Positions 8,425-17,060 are shown, counted from the stretch's first letter. The stretch is DNA of 36,469 nt from Verrucomicrobiota bacterium (GCA_016871415.1 VHDL01000018.1:1-36469), one strand, 5' to 3'. The notes: generated by a model not told the origin, from the sequence alone. Translations and numbers: made by a program.

Positions 8425-8453
8425 TAGGTCGGCACGCAGTGCCGACCCTACCT
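8425..8453. repeat. REP-like hairpin with CCCTAC border
   Basis: GGTCGGCAC (8427-8435) pairs perfectly with GTGCCGACC (8439-8447) across the 3-nt loop GCA, and the element ends in CCCTACC. Stem length, loop length and the GGTC...GACCCTACC border match the hairpin at 8369-8394, while the stem core differs. This indicates a repeated element family and not a copy of a single sequence. It lies immediately before the stop codon of the minus-strand DUF4139 gene. Confidence 0.7.
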
Positions 8454-8455
8454 CA

Positions 8456-9832
8456 TCACCACGTATACCGAATCGTATAGGTGATCACCTTCTCTTCATC
8501 GGGCTGGAGCGGCACGCGGAACTCGAAGGTGTGGGCGTCCTTCTTCTCATGCGGCTGGCTCTGGGCCGTCAGGGTCCAGGTGTTGCTGCGATGGGCATGC
8601 TCGCGCACGCGGATCACGACGGGCTCCTTCTTGCGGTTGCGGACCTTGATCTCGAAGGTCTGCGTGGCGACGTGGTTGGCGCCGTCCTCGCTCTCGTTCG
8701 CCATCCGGTGCTCGCCCACCAGATCGAAGCTGTTGCCGGTCAGCACGCGGATCAGCTCGTTCTTCGGCGTGTGGTCGATCTCGTTCTCACCGACGAACTC
8801 GAGCTGGCGGTCGCCATCCTGGGAATAGAAGCGCACCTTGCCCTTCGGCAGGGCGAGGCCGAGCTTGTTGGCCTCGGTGTTCTTGAACTCACGATAGACC
8901 TGCACCTTCCCGGCGCCCCCTTGGTAGGCGCCGTCGTAGACATAGACGCGTTCGGCCTTCACGCCCGTGGCGCGCACGAACTCGACCTGCTTGGTCTCCT
9001 TGTCCCGCAGGGTGACCGGATTGCCCAGCGTGTAGAGATGGAATTCGTCGAAGGACTTTTCCGTGACGACCTTGTCGGCTCCGCGGGCGGCCTCCGCCAT
9101 CAGCATGGCGTCGCCAAAACCCCGGGTGCGGTTGACGACACGATGCACGTCGCCGGCCATGAGCTTCAGCTTGGCGTCGGCGAAGGTCATGCCGCTCTGG
9201 TTGTTCATCGTCACCCAGCCGACGACGTCCAGGAGGTCGCTCTGCTCGGCGGCGACGAGATTGTAACTGGCCTCCCAGGTGAAGCCTTTGCTGAGATAGG
9301 CCACCTCGGCGGAAATCCTGCCGACGGAGGCCGAGTTGAGCTTCCAGTTCAAGGTCGGCTTGAGGATGTTGTCGTTGCCGAGCGACGGGAACCGCGGCTG
9401 GCCGGGCAGGAGGAACTGCAGCTTGCCGTCGACCTCGATGATTGGCTCGACGAAGCGGCCGCCGGGCACGAAACCGCTGCGCACGACCTTACCGGGGACG
9501 ACGAGGTCGGGCTTGTTCGTCTCATGCCGGACGAATTCCAGCGTCTGGCCCTCGAAAAGCGACAGGAGCATGGCCTGCGAGACCGGATCATTACGGTACG
9601 ACTGCTCGAGAATCTGGAACTCGGCCTTGCCCGCGACATCGCGCAGGAGGACCGAGTCCGCTTCGACCTGCGCGGTGGCTCCGGCGAACGAGACTTGGTT
9701 GACGCCGGCCTTGAGGTCGATGGGCAGCGTCTCACGGACCACGGCATAGCCGCCGTTGTAGATCGTGAGAGCCGGATCGGCGGCCAAGGCGGCGGAAGCG
9801 CCGGCGAGCAGGAAGAGAACGGGGAGTTTCAT
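8456..9832 (-). CDS. DUF4139 domain-containing secreted protein (paralogue 2)
   Basis: This 458-residue protein has a signal peptide (MKLPVLFLLAGASAALA, about 1-17) and is predicted to be exported. The first half starts 'ADPALTIYNGGYAVVRETLPIDL', the typical opening of DUF4139 proteins, where an N-terminal strand-rich domain precedes the larger beta domain. The second half carries 'EVAYLSKGFTWEASYNLV' and a Lys/Asp/Glu-rich beta region ending 'DEEKVITYTIRYTW'. It is closely related to its upstream neighbour (9868-11256): the first roughly 75 mature residues are almost identical. It is the second gene of a two-gene minus-strand unit, 35 nt after the first. The function of DUF4139 proteins is unknown; the beta architecture suggests a cell-surface or periplasmic structural role. 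Confidence 0.85.
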   Translation of the reverse strand: MKLPVLFLLAGASAALAADPALTIYNGGYAVVRETLPIDLKAGVNQVSFAGATAQVEADSVLLRDVAGKAEFQILEQSYRNDPVSQAMLLSLFEGQTLEFVRHETNKPDLVVPGKVVRSGFVPGGRFVEPIIEVDGKLQFLLPGQPRFPSLGNDNILKPTLNWKLNSASVGRISAEVAYLSKGFTWEASYNLVAAEQSDLLDVVGWVTMNNQSGMTFADAKLKLMAGDVHRVVNRTRGFGDAMLMAEAARGADKVVTEKSFDEFHLYTLGNPVTLRDKETKQVEFVRATGVKAERVYVYDGAYQGGAGKVQVYREFKNTEANKLGLALPKGKVRFYSQDGDRQLEFVGENEIDHTPKNELIRVLTGNSFDLVGEHRMANESEDGANHVATQTFEIKVRNRKKEPVVIRVREHAHRSNTWTLTAQSQPHEKKDAHTFEFRVPLQPDEEKVITYTIRYTW

Positions 9833-9867
9833 GAGGATATGAGCTTGGACCTAGGGCGCAAAAGGGC

Positions 9868-11256
9868 TTACCAGGTGTAACGGATGGTGTAGGTCAGCGT
9901 CTTCTCCTCGTCGGGCTGCAGGGGGACGCGGAACTCGAAGGTCGTCGCGTCCTTCTTCTCATGCGGCTGGCTCTGCGCCGTGAGCGTCCAATTGCCGCCA
10001 CGGCTGGCATGCTCGACCACGCGGATCTCGACGGGCTCCTTCTTGCGGTTGCGCACCTTGACCTCGACCACCTGGGTGGCCGTGCGTTCGGCGGAGCGCT
10101 CGCTCTGGCTGACGAGACGTCGCTCGCCCACCAGGTCGAAACTGTTGCCGGTGAAGACCCGGACCCGTTCGTTCTTCGGGGTATGGTCGATCTGGTTTTC
10201 GCCCACGAATTCGAGCTGGCGGTCGCCGTCCTGGGAATAGAACCGCAGCTTGCCCTTGGGCAGGGCGATCCCGAGCCGGTTGTCCGAAGTATTCTGGAAC
10301 TCCCGGAACACCTGGACCTTCCCCGCCGCGCCCGAACCACGCCGCGAGTATCCGCCGCCGTCGTAGACATAGATCCGCTCGGCCTTGACGCCCGTGGCGC
10401 GCACGAACTCGACCTGCTTGGTCTCCTTGTCCCGCAGGGTGACCGGATTGCCGAGCGTGTAGAGGTGGAATTCGTCGAAGGACTTCTCCGTCACCACTTC
10501 GGCCGACTTGGCGACGGCCACCCCCATCCCACGTCCGATTCCGTTCTCACGATACGGCTGCACGCGGTTCACGTCGCCGGCCATGAGCTTGATCTTGGCG
10601 TCCGCGAAGAGCATGCCGCTCCGGTTGTTCATCGTCACCCAGCCGACGATGTCGACCGTATCCCCCTTCTCCGGCGCGACGAGATTGTAGCTGGCCTCCC
10701 AGGTGAAGCCGCGGCTGAGGTAGGCCACCTCGGCGTCGATCTTACCGGAGGAAGCCGCATTGAGCTTCCAGTTCAGGGTCGGCTTGAGGACGTTGTCCGT
10801 GCCGAGCGACGGGAAGACCGGCTCTCCCGGCAACGTGAACTGCAGCTTGCCGTCGACCTCGATGATAGGTTCGACGTAACCGCCGCCCGGGACGAAACCA
10901 CTGCGGACGACCTTGCCGCTCACGAGGCGATCCGGCTTGTTGGCCTCCCGGCGGATGAATTCCAACGCCTGGCCTTCGAAGAGGGACAGCAGCATCGCCT
11001 GCGAGACCGGGTCGTTACGGTAGGACTGCTCGAGGATCTGGAATTCGGCCTTGCCCGCGACATCGCGCAGGATGACCGAGTCCGCTTCGACCTGCGCGGT
11101 GGCGCCGGCGAACGAGACCTGATTGACGCCGGCCTTGAGGTCGATGGGCAGCGTCTCACGGACGACGGCATAGCCGCCGTTGTAGATCGTCAGCGCCGGG
11201 TCGGCGGCATAAGAGACGGACGCGGCGGCCAGCAGGAGGAGCGCGGGGAGCTTCAT
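9868..11256 (-). CDS. DUF4139 domain-containing secreted protein (paralogue 1)
   Basis: This 462-residue protein starts at ATG 11256 (MKLPALLLLAAASVSYAA), which gives a clean signal peptide matching that of its paralogue. An upstream in-frame ATG at 11298 would add 14 residues (MGKAASFAQTFPNP) without homology. The domain layout is the same as in the gene at 8456-9832: 'DPALTIYNGGYAVVRETLP' after the signal, 'EVAYLSRGFTWEASYNLV' in the middle and the shared 'DEEKTLTYTIRYTW' end. The paralogues differ most around residues 235-255, where this copy has a short, unrelated stretch (PYRENGIGRGMGVAVAKSAE), and at a Ser/Gly-rich insert (GGYSRRGSGAAG). The pair probably arose by tandem duplication. 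Confidence 0.85.
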   Translation of the reverse strand: MKLPALLLLAAASVSYAADPALTIYNGGYAVVRETLPIDLKAGVNQVSFAGATAQVEADSVILRDVAGKAEFQILEQSYRNDPVSQAMLLSLFEGQALEFIRREANKPDRLVSGKVVRSGFVPGGGYVEPIIEVDGKLQFTLPGEPVFPSLGTDNVLKPTLNWKLNAASSGKIDAEVAYLSRGFTWEASYNLVAPEKGDTVDIVGWVTMNNRSGMLFADAKIKLMAGDVNRVQPYRENGIGRGMGVAVAKSAEVVTEKSFDEFHLYTLGNPVTLRDKETKQVEFVRATGVKAERIYVYDGGGYSRRGSGAAGKVQVFREFQNTSDNRLGIALPKGKLRFYSQDGDRQLEFVGENQIDHTPKNERVRVFTGNSFDLVGERRLVSQSERSAERTATQVVEVKVRNRKKEPVEIRVVEHASRGGNWTLTAQSQPHEKKDATTFEFRVPLQPDEEKTLTYTIRYTW

Positions 11257-11355
11257 GGGGTTGGGGAAAGTCTGGGCAAAGGACGCCGCCTTGCCCATAT
11301 CTTAATCAGCGAAGCCGAGGTCGGATTTAGTCTAGGAAAAGCTGACCAACGGACC

Positions 11356-11387
11356 GATTGGCCAGTTGGCCGGAGAACCAGCCAATC
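11356..11387. repeat. inverted repeat upstream of the DUF4139 pair
   Basis: GATTGGC (11356-11362) is complementary to GCCAATC (11381-11387), with an 18-nt loop in which TTGG and CCA extend the pairing. It lies in the 182-nt spacer between the end of the minus-strand AraC gene and the start of the DUF4139 unit. It has no T-run in either direction. It could be a protein-binding site for the DUF4139 promoter. Nothing else is evident in the spacer. Confidence 0.4.
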
Positions 11388-11438
11388 AAAGAGGGCGCAA
11401 TTCTGCCATCGGTTCAGCCCTTAACCCAGTCCCCTAAA

Positions 11439-12341
11439 CTATCTCCCCTTCCTCCGCTGCTTCCTCCTATACTCCACCGGAGTGCAGCCCATCTCCCGCT
11501 TGAACAGGCGGTTGAAGAAGGTCACCTGGCGGAAGCCGCAGGCCAGCGCGATGTCCAGCACGCTCCGCTCACCATCCCGCAGTTCCCGGCGGGCGGCCTG
11601 GAGGCGGAGCTCGTTGACGAACGCGCTGAAGCTGTGGCCGGAGTGCTGCTTGAACTGCCGGGCGAAGGTCGGCCGACTCAGGCCGGAGATCTCCAGGAGA
11701 TCGTCCAGGCGGACCTCGTCGCGGAAGTTGGCGACGAGGTGCTGGACGGACTTCGAGATGGCTTTCTGGTAATGCGACTCGGCCCTGAGCGTGAAACTCC
11801 TCGACGACAGCAGGGCCAGTTCAGACTCAGGGGCGGCGGCGACTTCGGCGAGCAGACGCAACAGCGCCGCCAGCTGGCCTGCGCCCTTGCTCCGGGCGAC
11901 TTCCTGCATGAGCGCGGCGACGGCCGTCGCCGTCCGCCCGCGCAGATGCAGGCCGAGCTCGGCTCGCTTGAAGAGTTCACGCAGTTCTAGGTTCTCCGGA
12001 AAAGCCCAGACGGGGTGGCTCTCGGGGAAGTGCCATTGGATCGAGAGACCGCCGGAGGCGCCCGAGGTATGCCAGTGGTGCGGCAGGCGTTCGCCGAGCA
12101 GGACCAGGTCGCCCGCCGCGAACGCGCCGATGGCGTCGCCGACGAAACGCGTGCCCTCCCCCGCGGTGAAGAGCGTCAGCTCCATCTCCTTGTGGAAGTG
12201 CCAGTGATTACCCTCCCCTTGGACCGGCTGGGTCCGCCCTGGCCCGAGGATGCATTCGACTTCCCGGAGGGACTTCGACCAACGCAACACGCGGAAGGAG
12301 TGCCCTTCGGGCAGCTCGACCTTCTCACGGATGGCTTTCAT
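11439..12341 (-). CDS. AraC-family transcriptional regulator with N-terminal cupin domain
   Basis: This 300-residue protein is a predicted cytoplasmic sugar-responsive activator. Residues of about 10-110 form a cupin-like sensor: 'NHWHFHKEMELTLFTAGEGTRFVGD', 'FAAGDLVLLGERLPHHWHT'. Residues of about 195-295 form the two AraC HTH motifs: 'RLDDLLEISGLSRPTFARQFK' and 'SVLDIALACGFRQVTFFNRLFKREMGCTPVEYR'. It is transcribed away from the isomerase gene at 12461 across a 119-nt spacer, the usual arrangement for a regulator of the divergent operon. It shares its architecture with the second AraC protein at 23084-23941. The inducer is probably a sugar of the downstream pathway (inference). Confidence 0.88.
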   Translation of the reverse strand: MKAIREKVELPEGHSFRVLRWSKSLREVECILGPGRTQPVQGEGNHWHFHKEMELTLFTAGEGTRFVGDAIGAFAAGDLVLLGERLPHHWHTSGASGGLSIQWHFPESHPVWAFPENLELRELFKRAELGLHLRGRTATAVAALMQEVARSKGAGQLAALLRLLAEVAAAPESELALLSSRSFTLRAESHYQKAISKSVQHLVANFRDEVRLDDLLEISGLSRPTFARQFKQHSGHSFSAFVNELRLQAARRELRDGERSVLDIALACGFRQVTFFNRLFKREMGCTPVEYRRKQRRKGR

Positions 12342-12460
12342 AGGGTTATTCGTATCAGAAGGACCCCCTCCCGCAAGGGGTTAGTTGAGATGATAGTGCC
12401 ATTTCGGGAGACGCCCAGCGTAGCGATTCCCCTGCCGGATGCTAAAATGAGGCCTTCCCC

Positions 12461-13504
12461 ATGAGCACCCCCGTCACCTATCGATTCTCTTTCGGCCCTT
12501 GGAACATCAGCGAGGGCGGCGACCCCTTCGGCGGCGACGTCCGTAAGGCCTTCCCCCACGAGGAGAAGTTCGCCCTCTACCGCCCGCTTGGCTTCGAGGG
12601 CGTGCAGTTCCATGACGACGATGTCGTCCCGGGCATGGACGGCCTCAAGCCGGACCAGATCCAGAAGAGGGCCACCGAGGTGAAGGCGATGCTCTCCAAC
12701 CAAGGCCTGACCCCGGAATTCGTCGCCCCGCGCCTGTGGTTCGCCGACCAGACCGTCGACGGCGCCTACACTTCCAACAGCGCCTCCGACCGCGCCTACG
12801 CCTGGGACCGCACCAAGAAGTCCATCGACATCGCCAACGCCATCGGCTCCAAGGCCATCGTGCTCTGGCTCGCCCGCGAAGGCACCTACATCCGCGAGGC
12901 CAAGGACGCCAAGCTGGCCTACCAGCGCCTGCTCGAGACGGTCAACGCCATGCTCGACTACGACAGGAACATCGAGATCTGGATCGAGCCCAAGCCGAAC
13001 GAGCCGACCGACCAGGCCTACGTCCCCACCATCGGCCACGCCCTCACCCTCTCCTACGCCTCCAAGGACCACCGCCGCGTCAAGGGGCTGATCGAATCCG
13101 CCCACGCCATGCTCGCGGGCCTCGACGCCAGCGACGAGATGGCCTTCGCCCTCGCCCATGACAAGCTGGCGAGCGTCCACCTCAACGACCAGAACGGCCT
13201 GAAATACGACCAGGACAAGAACTTCGGCGGCGCCAACCTCCGCGCGGCCTTCAACCAGGTCCGCGTCCTCGAGGAATCCGGCTACGGCCGCCGCGGCGAG
13301 TTCATCGGCTTGGACGTCAAGGCCATCCGTACGCAGCGCGGCTGCCCGGTCACCGACCACCTCAGGAACAGCCGCGAGCTGTTCCTTGCGCTCGTCGAGA
13401 AGGCCCGCACGCTCGACCGCAAGCTCGTCCAGCAGTATCGCGACGCCCGCGACTACGAAGTCCTCGAGCTCCACGTCCTCAAGCACATCATGGGACTGAA
13501 GTAA
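12461..13504 (+). CDS. xylose-isomerase-fold sugar isomerase with an Asp-to-His metal-site change
   Basis: This 347-residue TIM-barrel enzyme probably interconverts an aldose and a ketose. It follows actinobacterial-type D-xylose isomerase motif by motif: W14, DPFG (21-24), catalytic HDDD (51-54), W136, EPKPNEP (176-182), E212 and H215, KYDQD (248-252), D285. In the classical enzyme an aspartate (IDLN) completes metal site 1; here it is H240 (VHLN). L-rhamnose isomerases use a histidine at the equivalent metal, so the substrate may be a 6-carbon or deoxy sugar and not D-xylose (inference). The protein is about 40 residues shorter than the Streptomyces enzyme, mainly at the C-terminus. The start is ATG 12461, with GAGG (12449-12452) 8 nt upstream. 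It is first gene of the operon that continues with the aldolase, 22 nt downstream. Confidence 0.82.
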   Translation: MSTPVTYRFSFGPWNISEGGDPFGGDVRKAFPHEEKFALYRPLGFEGVQFHDDDVVPGMDGLKPDQIQKRATEVKAMLSNQGLTPEFVAPRLWFADQTVDGAYTSNSASDRAYAWDRTKKSIDIANAIGSKAIVLWLAREGTYIREAKDAKLAYQRLLETVNAMLDYDRNIEIWIEPKPNEPTDQAYVPTIGHALTLSYASKDHRRVKGLIESAHAMLAGLDASDEMAFALAHDKLASVHLNDQNGLKYDQDKNFGGANLRAAFNQVRVLEESGYGRRGEFIGLDVKAIRTQRGCPVTDHLRNSRELFLALVEKARTLDRKLVQQYRDARDYEVLELHVLKHIMGLK

Positions 13505-13525
13505 GTCCCGCCCCGCCCTCCCCTC

Positions 13526-14353
13526 ATGAAGCAGTACCGCCTCAACCGCCTCTTCAACGCCTCGTCCAAGCGCTGCTTCGACGTCGCCGTCGACCACGGC
13601 TTCTTCAACCAGCCCGGCTTCCTGCAGGGCATCGAGGACATGCGCCAGGTCGTCGCGACGCTCGTCGACGCCGGCCCCGACGCCATCCAGCTGACGGTCG
13701 GCCAGGCCCGGCACCTGCAGTCCGTCCCGGGCAAGCAGAAGCCGGCCCTCGTCCTGCGTACGGACACCGCCAACGTCTACGGCAAGGAGCTCCCGTCCAC
13801 GGCCTTCAGCCTGATGATCGAGGAGACGATGCTTCAGGCCGTACGTCTCGACGCGGCCTGCGTCTGCGTGAACCTCTTCCAGATTCCCGGCGCGCCGGAC
13901 GTCACCGCCCGCTGCGTCGAGAACATCCTCAAGCTCAAGCCGCAGGCCGACCACTACGGCATGCCGATGATGGTCGAGCCGCTGGTCTTCCAGCCCAACG
14001 CGGTCGCGGGCGGCTACATGGTCGACGGCGACCTCACCAAGATCCTCCACCTGGTCCGCCAGGCGGTGGAGCTGGGCGCCGACGTGATCAAGGCCGACCC
14101 GACCGACGACGTCTCGCAGTATCACAAGGTCATCGAGACGGCCTCGGGGATCCCGGTGCTCGTGCGCGGCGGCGGTCGCGTGAGCGACAAGGAGATCCTG
14201 GTCCGCACCGAGGGTCTCCTCAAGCAGGGCGCCTCCGGCATCGTCTACGGCCGCAACGTCATCCAGCACCCCAATCCCCGCGGCATCACGCAGGCCCTCA
14301 TGGCCATGGTGCACCGCGGCGCTTCGGTCGACGAGGCGCTCAAGCTCATCTGA
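13526..14353 (+). CDS. class I aldolase of the DeoC/FbaB/LacD family
   Basis: This 275-residue TIM-barrel protein is predicted to cleave a ketose phosphate into two carbon fragments through a Schiff base. K189 in 'GADVIKADPTDD' (184-195) is the likely Schiff-base lysine. GGGR (215-218) and YGRN (241-244) match the phosphate-binding loops. 'CFDVAVDHGFF' (17-27) corresponds to the family's 'aMDHG' motif. Length and motifs fit archaeal-type class I fructose-bisphosphate aldolase, LacD and related sugar-phosphate aldolases; the exact substrate is not visible. With the isomerase before it and the PfkB kinase at 18292, a ketose-1-phosphate cleaved to dihydroxyacetone phosphate and a short aldehyde is the natural proposal. 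It lies 21 nt after the isomerase and 7 nt before glcD; no strong Shine-Dalgarno is visible. Confidence 0.82.
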   Translation: MKQYRLNRLFNASSKRCFDVAVDHGFFNQPGFLQGIEDMRQVVATLVDAGPDAIQLTVGQARHLQSVPGKQKPALVLRTDTANVYGKELPSTAFSLMIEETMLQAVRLDAACVCVNLFQIPGAPDVTARCVENILKLKPQADHYGMPMMVEPLVFQPNAVAGGYMVDGDLTKILHLVRQAVELGADVIKADPTDDVSQYHKVIETASGIPVLVRGGGRVSDKEILVRTEGLLKQGASGIVYGRNVIQHPNPRGITQALMAMVHRGASVDEALKLI

Positions 14354-14360
14354 GCGACCC

Positions 14361-15746
14361 GTGGGCGCCGCCGACCCGACATTCGTCGACGCCCTGAGGG
14401 CGACGGTGGGCGCGCCCCACGTGCTCACGTCACCCGAGGACACCCTCCCCTACGGCTTCGACGGCACCGCCGCCCTCAAGGGACCGGTCGGCGCGGTCGT
14501 GCTGCCGGGGTCGACGGAGGAAGTCGCCGCGGTCATGCGTCTCGCCCACGGGCGAGGCGTCCCCGTGGTGACGCGAGGCTCGGGCACGGGCCTCAGCGGG
14601 GGCAGCGTGCCCTCGCCGGGCAGCCTCGTGCTCTGCCTCGTCCGCATGGACCAGGTGCTGGCCGTGGACGCCCCCAATCTCACGGTCCGCGTCCAGGCGG
14701 GCGCCATCACGGCCGCCGTCGATGCCGCGGCCAATGAGCACGGTCTCTTCTACCCGCCCGACCCAGGCTCGATGAAGATCAGCACCATCGGCGGCAACGT
14801 CGCCGAGAACTCCGGCGGCCTGCGCGGGCTGAAATACGGCGTGACCCGCGACTACGTCATGGGCCTCGAGGTCGTGCTGCCCGACGGACGGGTCGCGCGC
14901 TTCGGCAACGCCTGCGTGAAGGACGTGGCGGGCTACTCGATGAAGGACCTCTTCATCGGCTCGGAAGGCACGCTCGGCATCATCACCGAGGTCCTGCTGC
15001 GGCTGCTTCCCCGGCCGGCCGCGCGCAGGACGATGCTCGCCACCTACGCCACGATGGAGGAGGCCGCCCAGACGGTCTCCGACATCATCGCGGCGCGCAT
15101 CATCCCCTGCACGCTGGAGTTCCTCGACCGCACGACCGTCGGCTGCGTGGAGGACTACGCGAAGATCGGCCTACCCCGCGACTGCGAGGCGCTCCTGCTC
15201 ATGGAAACCGACGGGCATCCGGCCGCGGTCGCCGAGGAGGCCGGCCGCATGGCCGAGATCGCCCGCGCCCGCGGGGCCCGGGAAGTGCGCACGGCCGCCG
15301 ACGAAGCGGAGGCGGCCCGTCTCGCCACGGCGCGCCGTTCGGCCTTTTCCGCCCTCGCCCGGGTGCGGCCGACCACGATCCTCGAGGACGTCACGGTGCC
15401 GCGCGACCGGCTGGCGGAGATGGTCGGATACATCGCCGAGGTCGCGAAGAAGCGCCGGCTCAGGGTCGGCACGTTCGGCCACATGGGCGACGGCAACCTG
15501 CACCCGACCTTCCTCACCGACGAACGGGACGCCGACGAGATGGCCCGGGTCCACGAGGCGCTCGAGGACATCGTGACGAAGACGCTCGCGGTCGGCGGTA
15601 CGATCACGGGCGAGCATGGCGTGGGCCTGGCCAAGAAGGCCTGGCTGCGACGTCAGGTCGGCGAGGGCAGCCACGACCTGATGCGCGAGCTGAAGCGCGC
15701 GTGGGACCCCCGCGGGCTGCTCAATCCCGGCAAGATCTTCGACTGA
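14361..15746 (+). CDS. glcD: FAD-linked oxidase, glycolate/D-lactate oxidase subunit GlcD-like
   Basis: This 461-residue flavoprotein is predicted to oxidise a 2-hydroxy acid such as glycolate or lactate and to pass electrons to the GlcF-like protein encoded next. The PCMH FAD-binding domain is at about 35-215 (RGSGTGLSGG, 'GGNVAENSGGLRGLKYGVTRDYV'). The FAD-oxidase C-terminal domain holds GHMGDGNLHP and GEHGVGLAKKAWL, the substrate and flavin site motifs. The start is GTG 14361, 7 nt after the aldolase stop; the next in-frame ATG would remove the first beta strand. No GlcE gene is present, so the complex would be GlcDF only. It probably consumes glycolate or lactate formed from the aldehyde product of the aldolase. 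Confidence 0.9.
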   Translation: MGAADPTFVDALRATVGAPHVLTSPEDTLPYGFDGTAALKGPVGAVVLPGSTEEVAAVMRLAHGRGVPVVTRGSGTGLSGGSVPSPGSLVLCLVRMDQVLAVDAPNLTVRVQAGAITAAVDAAANEHGLFYPPDPGSMKISTIGGNVAENSGGLRGLKYGVTRDYVMGLEVVLPDGRVARFGNACVKDVAGYSMKDLFIGSEGTLGIITEVLLRLLPRPAARRTMLATYATMEEAAQTVSDIIAARIIPCTLEFLDRTTVGCVEDYAKIGLPRDCEALLLMETDGHPAAVAEEAGRMAEIARARGAREVRTAADEAEAARLATARRSAFSALARVRPTTILEDVTVPRDRLAEMVGYIAEVAKKRRLRVGTFGHMGDGNLHPTFLTDERDADEMARVHEALEDIVTKTLAVGGTITGEHGVGLAKKAWLRRQVGEGSHDLMRELKRAWDPRGLLNPGKIFD

Positions 15747-15749
15747 GCA

Positions 15750-17060
15750 ATGAAGGCGTCGCTGAAGTCGCTCGACTACTCGGTGCTCCAGCAGTGCATG
15801 CACTGCGGCATGTGCCTGCCGGCCTGCCCGACGTACGACGCGACGAAGAAGGAGCGGCATAGCCCCCGCGGGCGTATTTCGCTCATGCGGGCGGTGGCCG
15901 ACGACGAACTGAAGCTGACGCCGGCCTTCGCCGACGAGATGAGCTACTGCCTCGGCTGCCTCGCCTGCCAGACGGCCTGCCCGGCGGGCGTGGACTACTC
16001 GAACCTCCTGGAGACGGCCCGCGCCGAGGTCGCCGCATCCGGACTCAACCGGACCGTCTCGAGCCGCTTCTGGCGCGCCGTCACGATCCGCGGGCTCTTC
16101 ATGAACCCGCGGCTGCTGCGCGTCGCGGGACGGCTGCTGCGGCTCTACCAACGGCTCGGCCTGCAGACGGCCTTCCGTCGCATCGGGCTGACCAGGCTGC
16201 TGCCCGCCGACCTGCGTCGGCTGGAGCCGCAATGCCCGACGGTCTCGCCGAAGTTCTCGCACGAGCTCATCCGGCCGGTCGAACTCCCGGCCAAGAAGCA
16301 GCACCGCGTGGCGCTGCTCACGGGCTGCGTGCAGGACCTGACGTTCTCCGACGTCAACCGCGACACGGCTGACGTGCTGCTGGCCAACGGGTGCGAGGTC
16401 GTCACGCCTCCCGTCCAGCCGTGCTGCGGCTCGCTGCACGCCCACAACGGCGAACCCGGGCCGGCCCGGACCCTGGCCCGCCGCATGATCGACCTCTTTC
16501 CGCCGTCGCAGTTCGACACGATCATCACCAACGCCGGCGGCTGCGGCAACCATCTGCGCCATTACGGACAGCTCCTGGCCGACGACCCCGCTTACGCCGC
16601 CCGCGCCAAGGAGTGGGACGCCAAGGTGAAGGACGTGCACGAATGGCTGCTGGAGAAAGGCTGCGTCGCGCCCCGCGCCGGCCTGGGTGACCTGACCGTA
16701 ACTTACCACGACTCCTGCCACCTGACCCACGGTCAGAAAGTCACCCGGCAGCCCCGCGACCTCCTGAGGCTCATCCCCGGACTCAGGCTCGTCGAGCTCC
16801 CTGAAGCCAACTGGTGCTGCGGCAGCGCGGGCATCTACAACATCACCCAGCCTGAGCAGTCCGAACAGCTCCTCGTCCGCAAGGTCGGGCATGTCATCTC
16901 CACCGGCGCGACCGTCCTAGCCACCGCCAACCCCGGGTGCCACCTGCAGATCGAGCGCGGACTCCGCCAGGCCGGCTCCCCCGTCACCCTCCTCCAGCCC
17001 GTGACATTGCTGGCCCGGGCGTATCGGAAGGAGAGGAGTGCTGAATCGATGACTGCATAG
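15750..17060 (+). CDS. glcF: iron-sulfur heterodisulfide/GlcF-like subunit
   Basis: This 436-residue protein has two N-terminal [4Fe-4S] ferredoxin motifs (CMHCGMCLPACP at 16-27 and CLGCLACQTACP at 67-78) and two CCG domains ('PVQPCCGSLHAH' and 'EANWCCGSAGIY'), the layout of GlcF-type subunits. It takes electrons from GlcD and delivers them to the respiratory chain, acting at the cytoplasmic membrane face. It starts 4 nt after glcD ends. The last codons read RSAESMTA and overlap a 15-nt direct repeat (17036-17074), so the C-terminus may have been extended or altered by a small duplication. The next gene follows after 105 nt. Confidence 0.9.
   Translation: MKASLKSLDYSVLQQCMHCGMCLPACPTYDATKKERHSPRGRISLMRAVADDELKLTPAFADEMSYCLGCLACQTACPAGVDYSNLLETARAEVAASGLNRTVSSRFWRAVTIRGLFMNPRLLRVAGRLLRLYQRLGLQTAFRRIGLTRLLPADLRRLEPQCPTVSPKFSHELIRPVELPAKKQHRVALLTGCVQDLTFSDVNRDTADVLLANGCEVVTPPVQPCCGSLHAHNGEPGPARTLARRMIDLFPPSQFDTIITNAGGCGNHLRHYGQLLADDPAYAARAKEWDAKVKDVHEWLLEKGCVAPRAGLGDLTVTYHDSCHLTHGQKVTRQPRDLLRLIPGLRLVELPEANWCCGSAGIYNITQPEQSEQLLVRKVGHVISTGATVLATANPGCHLQIERGLRQAGSPVTLLQPVTLLARAYRKERSAESMTA

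Noticed and set aside
11356-11387. Inverted repeat as an intrinsic terminator for the AraC gene
   Set aside because: The loop is long (18 nt) and no T-run follows on either strand.
8384-11424. Two long plus-strand frames (about 490 codons each) over the DUF4139 genes
   Set aside because: They mirror the minus-strand DUF4139 genes and have no recognisable motifs or signal peptides.
12338-14443. 701-codon open frame on the minus strand, opposite the isomerase and aldolase
   Set aside because: The plus-strand genes are clearly real; the antisense product has repetitive, Asp/Val-rich composition typical of mirrored GC-rich codons.
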